This document shows positions 40,697 through 49,530 of a DNA stretch of 64,000 nt, piece after piece (position 1 is the stretch's first letter; every line of letters begins with the position of its first letter). The notes beneath the pieces are model-generated. The model was not told the DNA's origin. It did not search any database and saw only the letters and a program-made list of their open reading frames with translations. The DNA comes from Gemmatimonadota bacterium (GTDB taxonomy: Bacteria > Latescibacterota > UBA2968 > UBA8231): positions 1 to 64,000 of the forward strand of contig VXOR01000033.1 of the NCBI GenBank assembly GCA_009840005.1, in the 5' to 3' direction. A program made the translations under genes and the position numbers.

Positions 40697-42937
40697 TCAA
40701 AACGAAAAATTGAAACCCAGCGTCGGCACGATGGGCAATTGCTTGATCACCTCTGGCTCGGTCTCGGGATTGTTCGTGTTGAACTGCACGAACCACTCGT
40801 TGCGCCGACTGTAGATATTGAAAATTTGCAAGTAGAACTCGACATCGGTACCCCACAGCCCAAACTCGCGGCTGGCACTGGCATCGAGGCGGTGATAGGG
40901 CAGCAGACGGGCGCTGTTGCGGTTGGCTGGTAGTACGTAATCTTCTACCTCCCCAGTGGTTGGCTGACGCAGCGAATAGCGGGCCGAGGCCGGGGTGAAT
41001 GCCTGTCCAGTGGCGTACACTAAGTTTGAGCCTAAGCGCCATTTTCCCAAGTTGTAAGAGAGTACGAAAGACAGATCGTGGCGGCGGTCGTACTTGGGAG
41101 GGAAGGCGAGTCCACGGTTTAGTTCGGAGAAGGTACGCCGCGTCCAGCCTAGGGTGTAGCCCACCCAGCCGGTGAGCGCACCCGTGCGCCGCTGCAAAAA
41201 GACTTCGACCCCGCTGGCCCAGCCGCTACCCCCGCTTTTGAATATGTCCTCCGAGCGCGTGCTTTCGCTATCAACGGCCACTGCGTTATCTAGCACCACC
41301 AGATTGGCCAAATCGGTGTAGTATGCCTCTACTGAGAGTTGGTAGCGCCGCGAGGGGTTCCACTCGGTTCCTACGACTCCTTGATACGAGCGGCCCGGCT
41401 CGACGCTGCTGTCCAGCGGCACCCAGAAATCGCCGCCGCTGAAGGCTTCGGAGGTGATCAATTGTAGGTACTGGCGGTACATCCCGGCGGCGGCCTTGAC
41501 GCGGATGTTTTCGCTGAGGGCGCGGCTGAGGGACAGCCTCGGCGCAAAGTGCAGGCGATCCCCGACGCTGAAATAAGTGCCTCGTCCCCCGAGCCGCAGC
41601 CGCGTGGTGGGCCCGGCTTGCCACTCGTCTTGGATGTAGGCCGAGGCCAACACCGACTTCTGGTACAAGGTCTCTTCCTCCCGATTGAAGGATTGGGAAT
41701 AGTCGAACTCGAACAGGGTGGCCAGAAAGCCGAGGGTGAGGGTGTGATTGCGGTTGGCGAAGTAATCCACATCGCCTTTGAGCGACCAATCGCGGATGCT
41801 GTTGGCAATGCCGAACTCCGTGCCGAAGAAGCTGAACAAGAGGATGCTTTCGTACGCCGAGCCGGCGGCCATGAAGTGGCCGAACAGGGTCGGCGAAAAC
41901 ACTCGCGTCCAGCGCGCGGTCACGGCGCGGTTGCCCCAGCGCAAATCGGCGAAGGATTCATCCTCATCTTCTGCATCTACTCGCAGATCGTCTTGGCCCC
42001 AGTACGTACTCACGGTAAAGGTGTCGTCGCCCCACCGCTGGTTGACTTTGCCGTTGAAGTCGTAGAAGTAATAGTTCAAGGGGATGTCTATATCGAAAGA
42101 GCGGACGGCGCTGAGCACGGGTTCTAAGTAGGTGCGGCGGCCGGCCATCATCCACGAGCCTTGGCCCACCGGCCCTTCGGCCAGCAAGCGACTCGCGATT
42201 AAGCTGATGCCGCCCCGACCGCTGAAGCGCTGTCGGTTGCCCTCGCGGTTGCTCACGTCGAGTACCGCCCCGAGCGTGCGGCCATACGCCGCCGGGTAGG
42301 CCCCTTTGTAGAGTTGGACGTCCTTGATGGCGTCGGGATTGAAGGTCGAGAAGAAGCCGAAAAGGTGCGAGGGATTGTACAGGGGGATGTGGTCGAGGAG
42401 GATGGCCGTTTGGTCGGGGCCGCCGCCGCGCACGTACAGGCCGCTGCTGATATCGGACGCCGACTGGATGCCCGGCAGCAGTTGCAAGCTGCGGAGGAGG
42501 TCGGCTTCGCCAACGGCCGGCATTCGCTGCAACGGCTCGACCTGCAGGGCGATAAAACTGCTCTGGGTGGCCTGCTCCAGCTCTTCGCTGCGCTCGGCTT
42601 GGATCACAATTTCCTCTAGGTCCACCGACTCGACCTGCAAGGCCACATCCAAGCGCACGTCTTGGTCGCTGAACGCTAGCGTATCGCGCCAGCTTTTGTA
42701 GCCTATATACGAAATCACCACCTCGTACGTCCCTGCTGGGACCTCTTTGACGGCGTAGTAGCCGCTGCTATTGCTCGCCGCGCCCAACTGTACCTGCGTT
42801 AGGACAATGGAGGCCAGCGGCAGAGATTCGCCATTGTCGGCGTCGGTGACAAAACCGCTCAAAGTGGCTCCTGGGGTCTGGGCCGCCACGGGCATAGCCA
42901 CCAAGAGAGCCACCATCCAATACCTAATAATTGCCAT
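40697..42937 (-). CDS. TonB-dependent receptor with carboxypeptidase-like N-domain
   Basis: 746-residue outer-membrane receptor. Signal peptide (about 1-19, ending VAAQ), then a carboxypeptidase-regulatory-like domain (about 22-100, TLSGFVTDADNGESLPLASI, GYYAVKEVPAGTYEV), a plug (LYVRGGGPDQTAILLDHIPL, SNREGN) and a beta barrel ending in the aromatic LGFNFSF. It imports a siderophore, vitamin or oligomer using TonB. A close paralogue lies at 51527-53692. It may belong with the DUF4249 lipoprotein downstream. Confidence 0.9.
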   Translation of the reverse strand: MAIIRYWMVALLVAMPVAAQTPGATLSGFVTDADNGESLPLASIVLTQVQLGAASNSSGYYAVKEVPAGTYEVVISYIGYKSWRDTLAFSDQDVRLDVALQVESVDLEEIVIQAERSEELEQATQSSFIALQVEPLQRMPAVGEADLLRSLQLLPGIQSASDISSGLYVRGGGPDQTAILLDHIPLYNPSHLFGFFSTFNPDAIKDVQLYKGAYPAAYGRTLGAVLDVSNREGNRQRFSGRGGISLIASRLLAEGPVGQGSWMMAGRRTYLEPVLSAVRSFDIDIPLNYYFYDFNGKVNQRWGDDTFTVSTYWGQDDLRVDAEDEDESFADLRWGNRAVTARWTRVFSPTLFGHFMAAGSAYESILLFSFFGTEFGIANSIRDWSLKGDVDYFANRNHTLTLGFLATLFEFDYSQSFNREEETLYQKSVLASAYIQDEWQAGPTTRLRLGGRGTYFSVGDRLHFAPRLSLSRALSENIRVKAAAGMYRQYLQLITSEAFSGGDFWVPLDSSVEPGRSYQGVVGTEWNPSRRYQLSVEAYYTDLANLVVLDNAVAVDSESTRSEDIFKSGGSGWASGVEVFLQRRTGALTGWVGYTLGWTRRTFSELNRGLAFPPKYDRRHDLSFVLSYNLGKWRLGSNLVYATGQAFTPASARYSLRQPTTGEVEDYVLPANRNSARLLPYHRLDASASREFGLWGTDVEFYLQIFNIYSRRNEWFVQFNTNNPETEPEVIKQLPIVPTLGFNFSF

Positions 42938-42989
42938 TCTTTCTCCGTCTAAAGTGCTGATGTGAAACTCACCACTCCCTTTGAAACCC

Positions 42990-44036
42990 CTAAACCTGCC
43001 CTACCGTTACTCTCCGCTTAAAACGATAGTGCGACACCCACCACTCCTGCCCGCCATTGTAGCCCCACAATTCGGCGCAGGTCATAAAGAAAATACGCCA
43101 GCGCTGTAACCATCGCCGCTTTGCGGCTGCTCCGTACTGGTGTTCCAAAATGGCGAGGGCCTCCGAGCGCCGGGCGTCGAGATTGGCCAGCCAATGCTCG
43201 GCCGTGCGGGCGTAGTGTCGGCCATTGACTCGCCATTGCGCCTCTAGGACTAGATTCTCCTGGAAGTAGTGCAGCAAATCGTCGGAGGGCATGATGCCGC
43301 CGGTAAAAAAGTAACGCCCCATCCAGTTTTCTTCACCTTCCGCGGCAAAGGTGTATGCGTAGAGGCGATGGACGAAGATGTGGATGAATAGCGAGCCAGC
43401 CGGTTTGAGCCAGCCGGCGATGCGCCGCATTAATTCGCGGTAATTGCGCATGTGCTCGAACATCTCCACCGATACCACCCGGTCGTAGCGTCCCGGTGCC
43501 GCGAATTGGTTCATGTCCGAGGTGATCACCTCGACGTTGTCTAGCTCCAAGGCATTGCAGCGCTCTTCGATAAAGTTGCGCTGCAAGGTTGAATTGGACA
43601 CGGCGGTGATGCGGCTGCCGGGATAATGTTGCGCCATCCACAAGGTCAGCGACCCCCAGCCGCAACCCAATTCCAGCACGTCTTGGCCGTCTTGTAGGTC
43701 GGCGCGCTGACAGGTTAGTTTTAGCATGGCCGCTTCGGCTTGGTCTAGGCTGGCCGTATTTTCGGGGAAATAACAGCCGCTGTACTTAAGATGGCGGCCC
43801 AGAACCAGTTGGAAAAAATCGGGCGGCAGTTCGTAGTGCTGCTCGTTGGCGCTCTGCGTATGTAGGGCGATGGGTGCCTGATTCATTGAGGCGATGAAGC
43901 GGCATTTGGCCGCTTGCTCGGCCTCGCAGTCGGTGCCTCGCTCTTGCCGCAGGCGCCCGCGATTGAGGCGGCGGATGCCCCAGCGGATCAGGGCATCGGG
44001 CAACAGGCCCCGCTCGGCCCAATCAATCGCGTTCAA
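42990..44036 (-). CDS. Fatty-acid-type SAM methyltransferase
   Basis: 348 residues of the cyclopropane-synthase/coclaurine-methyltransferase family. [16 protein letters not shown] (121-136) is the SAM site; [22 protein letters not shown] and [20 protein letters not shown] match the group. It lacks the N-terminal lipid-binding domain of true CFA synthases. As a second methyltransferase beside CFA synthase and a desaturase it could add a methyl to an unsaturated or furan fatty acid, as UfaM does in Rhodobacter; that is inference. Overlaps the upstream gene by 14 bases. Confidence 0.82.
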   Translation of the reverse strand: MNAIDWAERGLLPDALIRWGIRRLNRGRLRQERGTDCEAEQAAKCRFIASMNQAPIALHTQSANEQHYELPPDFFQLVLGRHLKYSGCYFPENTASLDQAEAAMLKLTCQRADLQDGQDVLELGCGWGSLTLWMAQHYPGSRITAVSNSTLQRNFIEERCNALELDNVEVITSDMNQFAAPGRYDRVVSVEMFEHMRNYRELMRRIAGWLKPAGSLFIHIFVHRLYAYTFAAEGEENWMGRYFFTGGIMPSDDLLHYFQENLVLEAQWRVNGRHYARTAEHWLANLDARRSEALAILEHQYGAAAKRRWLQRWRIFFMTCAELWGYNGGQEWWVSHYRFKRRVTVGQV

Positions 44037-44820
44037 GGTTTTCTCTGCGGGGAATCCACGGAATAAAGGGACTGGTGGTGCGCTGATAGCGGCGGTAGGA
44101 CTCGCCGCGGCTGACCAGTGCTCGCTTTTCAGTGTAGGGAATGCCGGTCACGCGGTACAGCAGAAACAACATCAGCGCCGGGCCGACCCAGGCCAACCAT
44201 CCATTCGCCGACCCGACCGCCATGACTACATAGGCCCACCAGTGAATCCATTCAAAAAAATAGTTGGGATGGCGCGAATAGCGCCACAGGCCGCGATCGC
44301 AGGTGCGCCCTTGGTTAGCAGCTTGGCGGCGGAAGGAGGCCAGTTGGCGGTCGGCTATCCATTCGCCGACCACGGCCACTACCCACACCAGCAGACCGGC
44401 GACATCCCAAGCGGTCCAGCCCACGTGAGCTTTGGCCGCCACGGCGACAAAAGGCAGACCGAATAAAACCACCAGCAGGGCCTGCGCTTGGAATAAATAG
44501 AAAAAGCGGCGCTGGGCCTGGGCACCCCATTGGGCACGCAGCATTTGGTAGCGGCCGTCCTCTTCTCTGGCTCTTACTAGCCGATCAATCACTAGGTAAG
44601 CGGTCAGGCGGAAGGACCACGCCGCGCCCATCAGACCGAGCAACAGCCGCCTCGGCTCCCAGCCGTCGCCGCTGTAGGCTGCGACCACGGCCACCAGCCC
44701 AATGCCACCGGCCCAGCCCACGTCAACGACGCCGGCGTCGCCCCGACGCCGTTGCAGCCAATACAGCGCGGCCATACCGACCATGGCCACCGGCAAACTA
44801 TAGGCTAACAAGTTTAACAT
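44023..44820 (-). CDS. DUF1295 membrane protein (steroid-reductase-like)
   Basis: 265 residues, about six to seven hydrophobic segments. [21 protein letters not shown] near residue 190 is the DUF1295 signature related to steroid 5-alpha reductase and isoprenylcysteine methyltransferase, where this motif binds NADPH or SAM. It would reduce or modify a lipid double bond in the membrane. The start is ATG 44820. A mobile element separates it from the upstream cfa gene and has duplicated its start codon and binding site. Confidence 0.83.
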   Translation of the reverse strand: MLNLLAYSLPVAMVGMAALYWLQRRRGDAGVVDVGWAGGIGLVAVVAAYSGDGWEPRRLLLGLMGAAWSFRLTAYLVIDRLVRAREEDGRYQMLRAQWGAQAQRRFFYLFQAQALLVVLFGLPFVAVAAKAHVGWTAWDVAGLLVWVVAVVGEWIADRQLASFRRQAANQGRTCDRGLWRYSRHPNYFFEWIHWWAYVVMAVGSANGWLAWVGPALMLFLLYRVTGIPYTEKRALVSRGESYRRYQRTTSPFIPWIPRRENLERD

Positions 44821-44826
44821 GGATCC

Positions 44827-44983
44827 CTAAGTACACGACAGTAGCGGTGGTTTGAGATGCTTCGCTTCGCTCAGCATGACAAGTGGATGCACTGCTTTTC
44901 AGTGTCATGCTGAGCGGAGCAAAACGGAGTCGAAGCATCTGATACCTCGATGGCCATGTATAACGGTACTGTCGTGTACTTAG
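44827..44983. mobile_element. Family A hairpin element, copy e, at a start codon
   Basis: 157 bp with perfect 17-bp terminal inverted repeats (CTAAGTACACGACAGTA and its reverse complement). Flanks are a 9-bp near-identical repeat: CATGGATCC (44818-44826) and CATGGCTCC (44984-44992). Before insertion cfa's stop was followed by GGAGCC and the ATG of the DUF1295 gene; now both copies of the start region exist and the one in use has GGATCC. Confidence 0.82.
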
Positions 44984-44992
44984 CATGGCTCC

Positions 44993-46279
44993 TTAAACCT
45001 CGCCGTGACCAATCTCGGGCAACTGCGCCGAGCGCCGGTTGGCCGGACGGGCTAAGAGCATTTGCACATCGGATATGTAGCACTCTTCAAAGCCGCCGAT
45101 GCAGTAAGCAAAATAGAAGTCCCACATGCGGATGAATTCCTCGGTAAAGCCTAGCTGACGCACTTGTTCCTCTGCGTCCCAAAAACGCGCCCGCCAAGCC
45201 CGCAAGGTGCGAGCGTAGTGGGGGCCAATATCCTCCAAATGCACCAAGCGCATATCCGTGGCCGCTGCCAGCGAGCGGCTGATGGTCGCCACCGACGGAA
45301 TGCAACTGCCCGGAAAGATGTATGCCTTGATGAAATCGACCGAGCGGAGCGCCCGCTCGTAGGCCCAATCGCCGATGACGATGGCCTGCAATAGCATCAG
45401 TCCCTCGGGTTTGAGCAGGCGGGCGCAGCAGCCGAAATAGGTGTCGAAGTAGTGGTGTCCCACGGCTTCGATCATCTCTATGGAGACCAGTTTGTCGTAC
45501 TGTCCCTGTAGATCGCGGTAGTCGGCCAACACTACCTCCACCCGGCCATCTAAGCCGGCTGCGCGCACTCGTTGACGAGCCAGTTCGCACTGTTGCTGCG
45601 AAATGGTTGCCGTGGTCACTCGGCAGCCGTACTTGCGGGCCGCGTGCAAGGCGAAACCGCCCCACCCGGTACCAATTTCCAACAGGTGGTCCTCGGGCAC
45701 TAGGGCGAGCTTTTTGCAGATGCGATCCACCTTGTAGCGAGAGGCCTCTTCCAGCGAACTGTCCGGGTGCGGGAATACGGCGCTGGAATACATCATGTTG
45801 TCGTCGAGAAAGAGGCGGAAAAAGTCGTTGCTCAAATCGTAGTGGGCGGCGATGTTGCGCCGGCTGCCCCGGAGCGTATTGCGTTTGAGGGCGTGTCCCA
45901 ACATGCGGGCTGGCGCGGCCAACCGGGCCCAGCCCCGCTCGCGCTGCTGCATCCACTCCATATTGGCCACTGCCAAGCGGCACATAGCCGGCAGGTCGTC
46001 GCAACTCCACCACCCCTGCATGTAGGCTTCGGCCGCGCCGATGGTGCCCCCGAGGGCCAAGGCGCGGAAAAACCGAGGATGGTGGACCTGCAAAACCACT
46101 TCGGGACCGTCTGCGCCCTGCCCAAAGGTGCGGCGCTGTTCACCTTCGACTAGGCAAATCGTCCCGCGTTGCAAGCGCTGCAATTGCCCCAACACCAGCC
46201 GCCGCGCCCAGCGATCCAGCCAGCCGCCGAGGCCGATGGGCCGTTTTTTAACTGCGCGGGAGAGAGCTAGTTGCGACAT
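44993..46279 (-). CDS. cfa: Cyclopropane-fatty-acyl-phospholipid synthase
   Basis: 428 residues. N-terminal lipid-binding domain, then AAHYDLSNDFFRLFLDDNMMYSSAVF and the SAM site LLEIGTGWGGFALHAARKYG (199-218), VSIEMIEAVGHHYFDTYF, and C-terminal FIRMWDFYFAYCIGGFEE. It transfers a methylene from SAM across a cis double bond of membrane phospholipids. It starts within the DUF1365 gene end (32-base overlap). Alone this is a standard stress gene; beside desaturase, DUF1365 and a FAD enzyme it forms a modification pathway. Confidence 0.93.
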   Translation of the reverse strand: MSQLALSRAVKKRPIGLGGWLDRWARRLVLGQLQRLQRGTICLVEGEQRRTFGQGADGPEVVLQVHHPRFFRALALGGTIGAAEAYMQGWWSCDDLPAMCRLAVANMEWMQQRERGWARLAAPARMLGHALKRNTLRGSRRNIAAHYDLSNDFFRLFLDDNMMYSSAVFPHPDSSLEEASRYKVDRICKKLALVPEDHLLEIGTGWGGFALHAARKYGCRVTTATISQQQCELARQRVRAAGLDGRVEVVLADYRDLQGQYDKLVSIEMIEAVGHHYFDTYFGCCARLLKPEGLMLLQAIVIGDWAYERALRSVDFIKAYIFPGSCIPSVATISRSLAAATDMRLVHLEDIGPHYARTLRAWRARFWDAEEQVRQLGFTEEFIRMWDFYFAYCIGGFEECYISDVQMLLARPANRRSAQLPEIGHGEV

Positions 46280-47051
46280 AGTCTTTTTCCTTTGCCAATG
46301 ACTTGGGATGCGGGTAGAACGGACAGCGCTTGAGCCACAGTTTTAGCGCCTGCCAGTGAATGGCACCAATGACTTTTGTCGTTATCAGCGGATACTGCAC
46401 CAGCACTCGCGTCAGCGCCGTTGCGCTTATTTCTCGCCGCCGCAGCACTAGGGTCGCGTCGAATAAATGGCTGCCATCCTGCCAATTGTCCATATGCACT
46501 GCCAGCGTGCGCCTCGGCGTCGTAAAGCGCCACGTGTAGGCCTGCTGCATGGCCATGAAAGGCGAAACGTGGAAAGCCTTGGAGAATTGGTAGCACTTGT
46601 GCGCTCCGCAGCCGCGGTCGAGACCTTGGTGTAAGACGTAGCAGTGCTGTTCGCCCCAAGGGGTATTATTTACCTCTCCTACCACGGTCTCGACGCTCCT
46701 ATCGGTTCGGTCGAAGCAGTAGTAAAAGCTGACCGGGTTGAAGCCGTAGCCGCCGTAGCGCAGGTGGGTCAGCAGGCGGATTGGCCCGTCGGGATAGCGT
46801 CCGCTCTCGTCTTTGACCAATTGCCGCACGCAATCCGCTAGGGGATGCTGAGGATCGCCCAGGTGGTCGGCACGGCGGAAATAGGCCACATTGGGCCGCG
46901 CCGCCGACCACAGCCAACGCCCGTCGAACAAGCTGGGCAATTCGGCTAAATCGAGGTACATCATAAAGAGCCGGTACTCAAAGATGTGGGCCACCGGCGC
47001 AAAGCGGCGATGCCGCACTCGTCCTTCGTATATGCAGCTATGATGGTTCAT
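46248..47051 (-). CDS. DUF1365 protein
   Basis: 267 residues from ATG 47051. CIYEGRVRHRRFAPVAHIFEYRLFMMYLDL, LLTHLRYGGYGFNPVSFYYCFD, EVNNTPWGEQHCYVLHQG and KAFHVSPFMAMQQAY are DUF1365 hallmarks. The family always travels with CFA-type synthases and the FAD oxidoreductase, and probably takes part in modified fatty-acid synthesis; its reaction is unknown. A longer frame upstream runs into the FAD gene and is rejected. Confidence 0.88.
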   Translation of the reverse strand: MNHHSCIYEGRVRHRRFAPVAHIFEYRLFMMYLDLAELPSLFDGRWLWSAARPNVAYFRRADHLGDPQHPLADCVRQLVKDESGRYPDGPIRLLTHLRYGGYGFNPVSFYYCFDRTDRSVETVVGEVNNTPWGEQHCYVLHQGLDRGCGAHKCYQFSKAFHVSPFMAMQQAYTWRFTTPRRTLAVHMDNWQDGSHLFDATLVLRRREISATALTRVLVQYPLITTKVIGAIHWQALKLWLKRCPFYPHPKSLAKEKDYVATSSLPRS

Positions 47052-47137
47052 ATAGCAATCTCGTCTTATTTCTACTCTTCTGCGTCCATCTGCGTCCATC
47101 TGCGGATTATCGTATGAAAGATGTAGGATTGCTATAG
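47051..47137. repeat. Family B repeat, copy 2, between two genes
   Basis: 87 bp with perfect 10-bp terminal inverted repeats TATAGCAATC and GATTGCTATA and internal TCTGCGTCCATCTGCGTCCA. Minus-strand reading gives the stop TAG of the FAD gene at one end, and the other end abuts the DUF1365 ATG. It supplies part of both signals. Confidence 0.65.
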
Positions 47138-48394
47138 CGTCTTGCCAAAGCGCCGCGTCACTTCCAAGGCGCTGACCACCCCGTCCTCGTGAAAACCAAA
47201 GCCCCAATAGGCCCCACAGTAGTGGATGCGATCGACCCCGTCGATACGCGACCGCTGCTTTTGCGCGGCTACTGAGGCCGGCGAATAGACTGGATGGTGA
47301 TAGGTCATGCGGGCGATGATTCGCTCTGGAGCAATGTCGGAGGTGCGATTGAGGCTGACGCAGAAAGGTCGGCGGCTCTCCAGACTTTGGAGGATATTCA
47401 TGTTGTAGGTGACGGTAGCGGGGCATCCCTTGTCGGGCGGGATGTAGTAATTCCAGCTAGCCCAAGCGCGCTGGCGCTCGGGCAGCACGGACGCGTCGGT
47501 GTGCAATGCGACATCGTTGGCCTGATATCGCATGGATCCTAGAATTTGGTGCTCGGCTGGGGTAGGATCGGCCAATAGCCGCAGTGCTTGGTCGCTGTGT
47601 ACGGCGAGGATGACCTCGTCGAAGCGCTCGGACTCTCCGGCCTGGGTGCACACTTCCACTCCTTGGGCCAAACGCCGCACGGAAGCCACGGGGCAATTGA
47701 CGCGGATGCGATCTCTAAAGGGACGAATCAGCGCCTCGACGTAGCGCTGCGAGCCTCCTTTGATGACGCGCCAAGGCGTCCGCCCGCGCACTTGTAAAAA
47801 AGCGTGATTGGCGAAAAACTGGACGAAATAGTGCGCTGGGAACTCGTACATGCGGTCGGGCAAGGCCGACCACAGCGCCGACCCCAAGGGGATGATATGG
47901 TGTTGGACAAAAGCCTTGGAATAGCCGTTGTCGGCTAGATAGTCTCCGAGGGTAGTAGCGTCATTGGGATCGCGCAATAACTCCGGTGCTGTGCGGTTGA
48001 AGCGCAAGATGTCGGCCAACATGCGGTAGAACGACGGCCGCAGCGCATTGCGTCGTTGGGCCAACAGACTGCTCAGCGGCGTGCTGGCGTATTCGAGGCC
48101 GGTGTGGCCGCACTTGACGCTGAACCCCATTTGAGTCGGCTGAGAAGCTACTTCCAAATGCTGCAATAGGCGATTGAATTGCGGGTAGTTGGGTTCGTTG
48201 AAGACGATAAAGCCGGTATCCACCGCATAGGAGCGCCCTTCCTGCTCGACTTCCAAGGTATGGGTATGCCCGCCGATATAATCGTTGGCTTCAAACAGCG
48301 TGACGTGGTGAGCTGGGTGCAGCAGATAAGCCGATACCAAGCCGGAAATACCGCCTCCCACCACGGCGATGCGCCGCCCCTGTGCCGGCTTCAT
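47132..48394 (-). CDS. FAD-dependent amine-oxidase-type oxidoreductase
   Basis: 420 residues from ATG 48394, overlapping the desaturase stop (ATGA). N-terminal FAD site RRIAVVGGGISGLVSAYLL and FEANDYIGGHTHTLEV; C-terminal YCGAYWGFGFHEDGVVSALEV closes the FAD fold. It belongs to the NAD/FAD-binding group seen with cfa and DUF1365 in ChrR/LitR-type regulons. It probably oxidises or desaturates a lipid tail at the membrane; an older furan-fatty-acid role (desaturation before ring closure) is plausible but not proven. Confidence 0.87.
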   Translation of the reverse strand: MKPAQGRRIAVVGGGISGLVSAYLLHPAHHVTLFEANDYIGGHTHTLEVEQEGRSYAVDTGFIVFNEPNYPQFNRLLQHLEVASQPTQMGFSVKCGHTGLEYASTPLSSLLAQRRNALRPSFYRMLADILRFNRTAPELLRDPNDATTLGDYLADNGYSKAFVQHHIIPLGSALWSALPDRMYEFPAHYFVQFFANHAFLQVRGRTPWRVIKGGSQRYVEALIRPFRDRIRVNCPVASVRRLAQGVEVCTQAGESERFDEVILAVHSDQALRLLADPTPAEHQILGSMRYQANDVALHTDASVLPERQRAWASWNYYIPPDKGCPATVTYNMNILQSLESRRPFCVSLNRTSDIAPERIIARMTYHHPVYSPASVAAQKQRSRIDGVDRIHYCGAYWGFGFHEDGVVSALEVTRRFGKTL

Positions 48395-49356
48395 GGCCCG
48401 CTGACGGCTCGGTCGTAAACCCGCTCGGGCACGGGCCTGAGGTCGCGCACCAGACCGATCCAAGACAGCACTTTGAGCAGGTAATAGGTCGGATCGAACT
48501 CCCACCAGTAAAACCCCTGCCGCGCCGCCCCTGGATAGTAGTGGTGATTGTTGTGCCAGCCTTCGCCCATAGTGATGAGCGCTAGCCAAAAATTATTACG
48601 GCTATGGTCTTGGGTGGCAAAGCGGCGGCGACCAAAAAGATGGGAAAGCGAGTTGATGGTACAGGTGCCGTGGAACAGGACGATGGTGGAGATGGAGAAG
48701 CCCCACACGAGCATCTGCCAGCCGCTGGTTTCCAACGCTGGAAAGCGGCTGCCGCAATACTCCCCCAAGGCGTACATCGCCGCTGCTAGCAAGACGGGCA
48801 CGATGATGTCGAAGCGGTCGAGAAAGCGCAGTTCGGGGAAACGGGCTAGGTCGCGCACATTGTACAGACGGGTGGGAAAATTAGACCGCGAGGTAATCCA
48901 CAGGACGTGGCTCCACCAAAAACCGTGCTCCTTGGGCGAATGCACGTCGCTGGCGGCATCGGAGTGGCGATGGTGGTGGCGGTGGTGCCCGGCCCACCAC
49001 AACGGCCCGCGCTGCACGGCCGTATTGCCCAACACGGCAAAGAGGAACTGCACGGGCCGCGAGGTCTTGAAGGTGCGGTGCGAAAAGTAGCGGTGGTAAA
49101 ACCCGGTTATGGCGAACATCCGCACCCAGTAGGACGCGACGGCCACGCCCACGGCTACGGGACTCCAGCCGACCCACAAAACCCCGAGGCAACTCAAGTG
49201 CAGCGCCGCAAAAGGCAGCAGGCGCACCCAATCGATCTGCCGCTCGTCTGCGGCGACCGCGGCGACCACGGCTTCATCGCCCTTAAACCAGCGCAGACAA
49301 GCCAGCCGCCAACCTTTGAGTGGCCGCGCATTGCCCACGACGTTTGTATGTTCCAT
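48391..49356 (-). CDS. Acyl-CoA/fatty-acid desaturase (delta-9 type)
   Basis: 321 residues from ATG 49356. Three His boxes: HRYFSH (88-93), HHRHH (124-128) and HNNHH (near 266), set among four hydrophobic stretches. It introduces a cis double bond into saturated acyl chains, the substrate for CFA and the methyltransferase. First enzyme gene after the regulator, separated from it by a mobile repeat. Confidence 0.9.
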   Translation of the reverse strand: MEHTNVVGNARPLKGWRLACLRWFKGDEAVVAAVAADERQIDWVRLLPFAALHLSCLGVLWVGWSPVAVGVAVASYWVRMFAITGFYHRYFSHRTFKTSRPVQFLFAVLGNTAVQRGPLWWAGHHRHHHRHSDAASDVHSPKEHGFWWSHVLWITSRSNFPTRLYNVRDLARFPELRFLDRFDIIVPVLLAAAMYALGEYCGSRFPALETSGWQMLVWGFSISTIVLFHGTCTINSLSHLFGRRRFATQDHSRNNFWLALITMGEGWHNNHHYYPGAARQGFYWWEFDPTYYLLKVLSWIGLVRDLRPVPERVYDRAVSGP

Positions 49357-49390
49357 TCGATTACTAGCGGTCAATTGTTTTATCCTCAGT

Positions 49391-49483
49391 GATGTTACGC
49401 CACGCCGCGTCCTCAGTAGTATCGGATCGCGGGCGGGAATCGGGCCAAAAACCAACCACTGAACACTTGATGTGTAACGTCAG
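49391..49483. mobile_element. Element with family A ends but different interior (j)
   Basis: 93 bp: left TGATGTTACGCC, right GTGTAACGTCAG, flanked by an exact 9-bp repeat ATCCTCAGT (49382-49390 and 49484-49492). The interior lacks the CAGCATGACA palindrome. It lies between the regulator and the desaturase gene and shows that the ends, not the core, are what is mobilised. Confidence 0.75.
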
Positions 49484-49530
49484 ATCCTCAGTGTAAGACA
49501 TCCACCCCAGTGTGCGTCTTTTGGTGTTCC

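Noticed and set aside
46248..47426. A 392-residue version of the DUF1365 protein.
   Set aside because: Its first 125 residues lie out of frame over the FAD gene and through the family B repeat; the ATG at 47051 gives the usual family start.
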